NCBI RefSeq assembly: GCF_002607855.1
Contig: NZ_AWQQ01000120.1
Coordinates: forward strand, 1 to 8,360
DNA from: Desulforamulus profundi
GTDB lineage: Bacteria; Bacillota_B; Desulfotomaculia; Desulfotomaculales; Desulfotomaculaceae
Direction: 5' to 3'
DNA length: 8,360 nt
The position numbers and the translations under genes are program-made. Positions within the stretch are counted from its first letter, which is position 1. Each line of letters opens with the position of its first letter. Below are positions 6,193-8,360 of this stretch, piece after piece. Below the pieces are notes generated by a model. That model saw only the letters and a list, made by a program, of their open reading frames with translations, searched no databases and had not been told where the DNA came from.

Positions 6193-7301
6193 TTGCGGGT
6201 TGCAATTATCGGCGCCGGTGTGTCTGGGTTGGCCTGTGCCCATGAACTGGAACGGTTTAATATATACCCCGATATCTTTGAAGAGCGCTCCCGTCCCGGA
6301 GAGCTGTTTCCCCATGTGGCGGGCATCCTGCAATTGATGAACCGTCCGGTGCATGATCAGTTGCAGTGGTTAAAAAAGCAATATCACTTGGAAATCCATC
6401 CCATTGCCACCTGGAAGAAACTGACCATGAATTCCCCCCATGTCAAAAGAGTGGTCAAGTCCGGCAATTTTGGTTATTTTCTGGAACGGGGACAGGGTCC
6501 GCGCTCTCTGGAAACTCAACTTGCAAACAGTCTTAAAAGCCGGGTCAATTATAACTGCCGGGGCAATTACTCTGAGCTGGCCAGGGAATATGACTATGTG
6601 GTGGTGGCCACCGGCAATCGGCAGGTTGCCGCAACCCTCGGTATTTGGAAAGATATCTTTAGCACCATGGTTCGGGGGGCTGTTGTTCAGGGTAAGTTTG
6701 ACCCGGAAGAACTGATTATGTGGGTGAATACCGATTATGCCTGGGGGCCTATGCTTATTTAACCGCCTTTAGCCCCACCCGGGCCAGCCTGGTGTTGATC
6801 CACGCCAATGCCAAACCTGAGGAAACGGAGAGGCGCTGGGTTACTTTTTTAAAGCAGGAGAAACTTGATTATCACATCGAAGAAAACTTTTTGCTGGAGC
6901 ACATTTCAGGTACCGCTTACCCGCACCATGTAGGAAACATTCTTTTGGTTGGGGCTGCTGGTGGTTTTATGGAGTCTTTTTTAGGCTTTGGCACGGTATC
7001 CTCCCTACGCAGCGGTGTCCTGGCGGCCCGGGCCATTAAGGGAAACCGGTGCTTTACAAAACTGGCCGATAAGTTGGACCAGGAAATGAGAAGGTCTGTT
7101 CGTTTGCGGGAAATTATCAATACAATGGAAAATAAAGATTATGACCGGTTGGTGGCAACCGCCACTTTTCCTATTATTAAACAGTTATTCTATAACACAA
7201 ATTTCCCTGTACTAAAATACGCCGGTGATATTTTAGAACTGGTGCGAGCTTCCGTGAACTGGGAGAAAAAAAGCATCTTACCCGCCAAACGTTCCAAATA
7301 G
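6193..7301 (+). CDS. FAD-dependent oxidoreductase, geranylgeranyl-reductase-like, with one frameshift
   Basis: The product starts directly with a Rossmann FAD-binding strand, MRVAIIGAGVSGLACAHEL, with GxGxxG at 7-12 and an acidic strand-2 end (IFEE). YDYVVVATGN marks the second dinucleotide-contact strand. NILLVGAAGGFMESFLGFG followed by SLRSGVLAARAI (about 249-282) resembles the FAD-binding GDAAG...G.G motif of the geranylgeranyl reductase/FixC/lycopene cyclase group, but with GAAG in place of GDAAG. Substrate unknown. Frame one ends at 6762. Adding one G to the G5 run at 6743-6747 joins it to the second frame (6747-7301) as TDYAWGAYAYLTAF and gives 369 residues. The missing base is probably a homopolymer sequencing error; true inactivation or phase variation is less likely. 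The gene follows the solute-binding protein gene and ends at a shared terminator. Confidence 0.85.
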
Positions 7302-7302
7302 G

Positions 7303-7313
7303 GGGTCAGACCC
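7303..7313. repeat. GGGTC-A-GACCC palindrome after the oxidoreductase stop
   Basis: GGGTC and GACCC flank a single A, two bases after the TAG stop at 7299-7301. The arms are identical to the outer arms of the dyad at 1169-1195. The motif is short and could be chance, or a REP-like remnant. It is separate from the stronger terminator hairpin 20 bases downstream. Confidence 0.4.
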
Positions 7314-7330
7314 TCGTAAAAAATGTCGAA

Positions 7331-7367
7331 GAAAACCGCTGGCGTTTGACCAGCGGTTACTCTTTTT
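7331..7367. terminator. Bidirectional intrinsic terminator between convergent genes
   Basis: AACCGCTGG (7334-7342) and CCAGCGGTT (7350-7358) form a perfect nine-pair stem with a seven-base loop. On the plus strand it is followed by ACTCTTTTTC; on the minus strand by a shorter TTCTTC run. It therefore serves the oxidoreductase on the plus strand and, 20 bases past its stop, ysxC on the minus strand. The plus-strand T run is the better one. Confidence 0.88.
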
Positions 7368-7377
7368 CTACTGACCT

Positions 7378-7974
7378 TTAACTGTCCGTGTTATGTATCC
7401 AATTTTTTATAACTCCCAGCAGTTCATCCCTGCCCCGCCCGGTTTCGGAGGAAAATGGGATCAGCCGGTGCTCCGGGGATAAGGGAAGGGTTTTCTTGAT
7501 AACTCCCTGCTGCTTGGCCCACTGGTTGTTGGACAGTTTGTCAATTTTGGTGGCTGCCACCACTGTCGGTACCCCGTAATGCAGCAACCACTGGTACATC
7601 TGTTTATCCTGGGAAGTGGGGGTATGACGGCAGTCCAAAAGCAGGAACACGCCTTTAAGTGTCTCCCTGTTCTTCAAGTACCCCTCAATCATTTTTCCCC
7701 ACTTGGCCCGCACTTCCTCGGGCACCTTGGCAAAGCCGTAGCCAGGCAGGTCCACCAGCAGGAATTTGTCATTGATCGTGAAAAAGTTGATCAATTGTGT
7801 CCTGCCGGGGGTTTTGCTGGTCCGGGCCAATCCCTTGCGGTTGACCAGCCGGTTGATCAGAGACGACTTGCCTACATTGGAGCGGCCCACGAAGGCCACT
7901 TCGGGTAAATTCCCCGGGGGATAACCCCCGGGGTTGACTGCACTGGTTAAAAACTCAGCGGATACAATTTTCAC
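7378..7974 (-). CDS. ysxC: Ribosome biogenesis GTP-binding protein YsxC/EngB
   Basis: YsxC (EngB, YihA) is an essential cytoplasmic TRAFAC GTPase in Gram-positive bacteria, needed for assembly of the large ribosomal subunit. The 198-residue protein is the normal length. It shows G1 GRSNVGKS (30-37), the G2 region around TPGRTQ (55-60), G3 DLPGYG (75-80), G4 TKID (142-145) and G5 SSETG (175-179). The start is GTG at 7974, which overlaps the lon stop as GTGA, so translation is probably coupled. AAGGAGG at 7990-7996 lies 15 bases upstream, a long spacing, inside the lon coding end. The alternative of an internal start would remove the conserved KIVSAEF strand. The gene ends 20 bases before a bidirectional terminator. 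The lon-ysxC pair is conserved in Bacillus. Confidence 0.97.
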   Translation of the reverse strand: MKIVSAEFLTSAVNPGGYPPGNLPEVAFVGRSNVGKSSLINRLVNRKGLARTSKTPGRTQLINFFTINDKFLLVDLPGYGFAKVPEEVRAKWGKMIEGYLKNRETLKGVFLLLDCRHTPTSQDKQMYQWLLHYGVPTVVAATKIDKLSNNQWAKQQGVIKKTLPLSPEHRLIPFSSETGRGRDELLGVIKNWIHNTDS

Positions 7975-8360
7975 GACGGTAACTGGGTTCCTCCTTGCTG
8001 GTGAACCACCGGGGTAAAGTGCGGGTTATCAATGGCCGCTGCTGCTTCAGGTTCTACCACAAAGGTCTCCACCGCTTCCTCTTCCAGCAGAGCAATTTCC
8101 AGCACTTGATCCAGGTGCTCGACCAGTTTAAATTCCAGCTGCTTTTTGATGTTGACCGGAATGTCTTCCAGGTCCTTTTTATTATCCCTGGGCAGTATAA
8201 TCACTTTGCTGCCGGCTCTGTGAGCTGCCATCACTTTTTCTTTAATGCCGCCCACCGGCAGCACCCGCCCCCGCAGGGTGATTTCCCCGGTCATGGCCAC
8301 ATCGTGCCGCACCTTACGACCGGTGAGTACCGAGGCCATGGCAGTGGCCATGGTAATGCC
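7971..8360 (-). CDS. lon: ATP-dependent Lon protease, C-terminal part
   Basis: The 129 visible residues are the end of the Lon Ser-Lys protease domain, which together with an AAA+ module degrades unfolded and regulatory proteins in the cytoplasm. [34 protein letters not shown] and GGIKEK are hallmark segments. The second lysine of KEK (visible residue 42) corresponds to the catalytic lysine of E. coli Lon (Lys722). The catalytic serine motif (PKDGPSAG) and the ATPase lie beyond the right edge. After the conserved end (...[13 protein letters not shown]) there is a roughly 40-residue non-conserved tail that begins acidic and ends [10 protein letters not shown]. The stop TGA overlaps the ysxC start by four bases. 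Whether this is LonA or LonB cannot be fully settled from the fragment; order beside ysxC favours LonA. Confidence 0.96.
   Translation of the reverse strand, partial: GITMATAMASVLTGRKVRHDVAMTGEITLRGRVLPVGGIKEKVMAAHRAGSKVIILPRDNKKDLEDIPVNIKKQLEFKLVEHLDQVLEIALLEEEAVETFVVEPEAAAAIDNPHFTPVVHQQGGTQLPS

Noticed and set aside
5692..6354. 220-codon open frame on the minus strand
   Set aside because: It is antisense to the end of the solute-binding protein gene and the start of the flavoprotein gene, both with clear family motifs.
6720..7301. Reading the second half of the flavoprotein as a separate gene from ATG 6720
   Set aside because: No ribosome site precedes it, and the sequence continues the first half if one G is restored.

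Overview
The window looks like chromosomal DNA from a Gram-positive Firmicute, most likely a clostridial or Peptococcaceae-type organism. This is inferred from four things: a T-box leader in front of valS, strong AAGGAGG-type ribosome binding sites, frequent GTG and TTG starts, and the gene order lon-ysxC ... valS-folC. Bacillus subtilis has the same order, but with hem and spore genes between ysxC and valS. The species cannot be named from the sequence alone.

The left half is read leftwards. From right to left it holds a promoter, a valine-specific T-box riboswitch with its terminator (about 4081-4371), valS (3901-1263), a small HicB-like protein (1127-897) and the first 232 codons of folC (698-1, running off the left edge). 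Upstream of the T-box is a four-helix membrane protein, also leftward (4836-4378). The 476-base gap between that gene and valS is filled by the promoter, the T-box and a roughly 155-base AT-rich segment bounded by nested inverted repeats.

The middle is a divergent, rightward two-gene unit: a membrane-anchored or secreted NMT1/SsuA-like solute-binding protein (4984-6078) and a FAD-dependent oxidoreductase resembling the geranylgeranyl-reductase group (6193-7301). Both probably start at TTG. No transporter permease or ATPase is beside them. They occupy the place between ysxC and valS where Bacillus has its hem genes.

The right end is again leftward: the C-terminal part of the Lon protease (entering from the right edge) overlaps the GTPase gene ysxC by four bases. 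ysxC and the oxidoreductase converge on a shared bidirectional hairpin terminator.

Two genes, valS and the oxidoreductase, are each broken by a single missing base next to a short G or C run. Both reconstruct to full-length proteins if one base is restored, so sequencing or assembly error is the leading explanation. No CRISPR array, tRNA, rRNA, transposase or phage gene was seen. The best-supported regulatory element is the T-box. The least explained items are the solute-binding protein/flavoprotein pair and the repeat-bounded valS leader.
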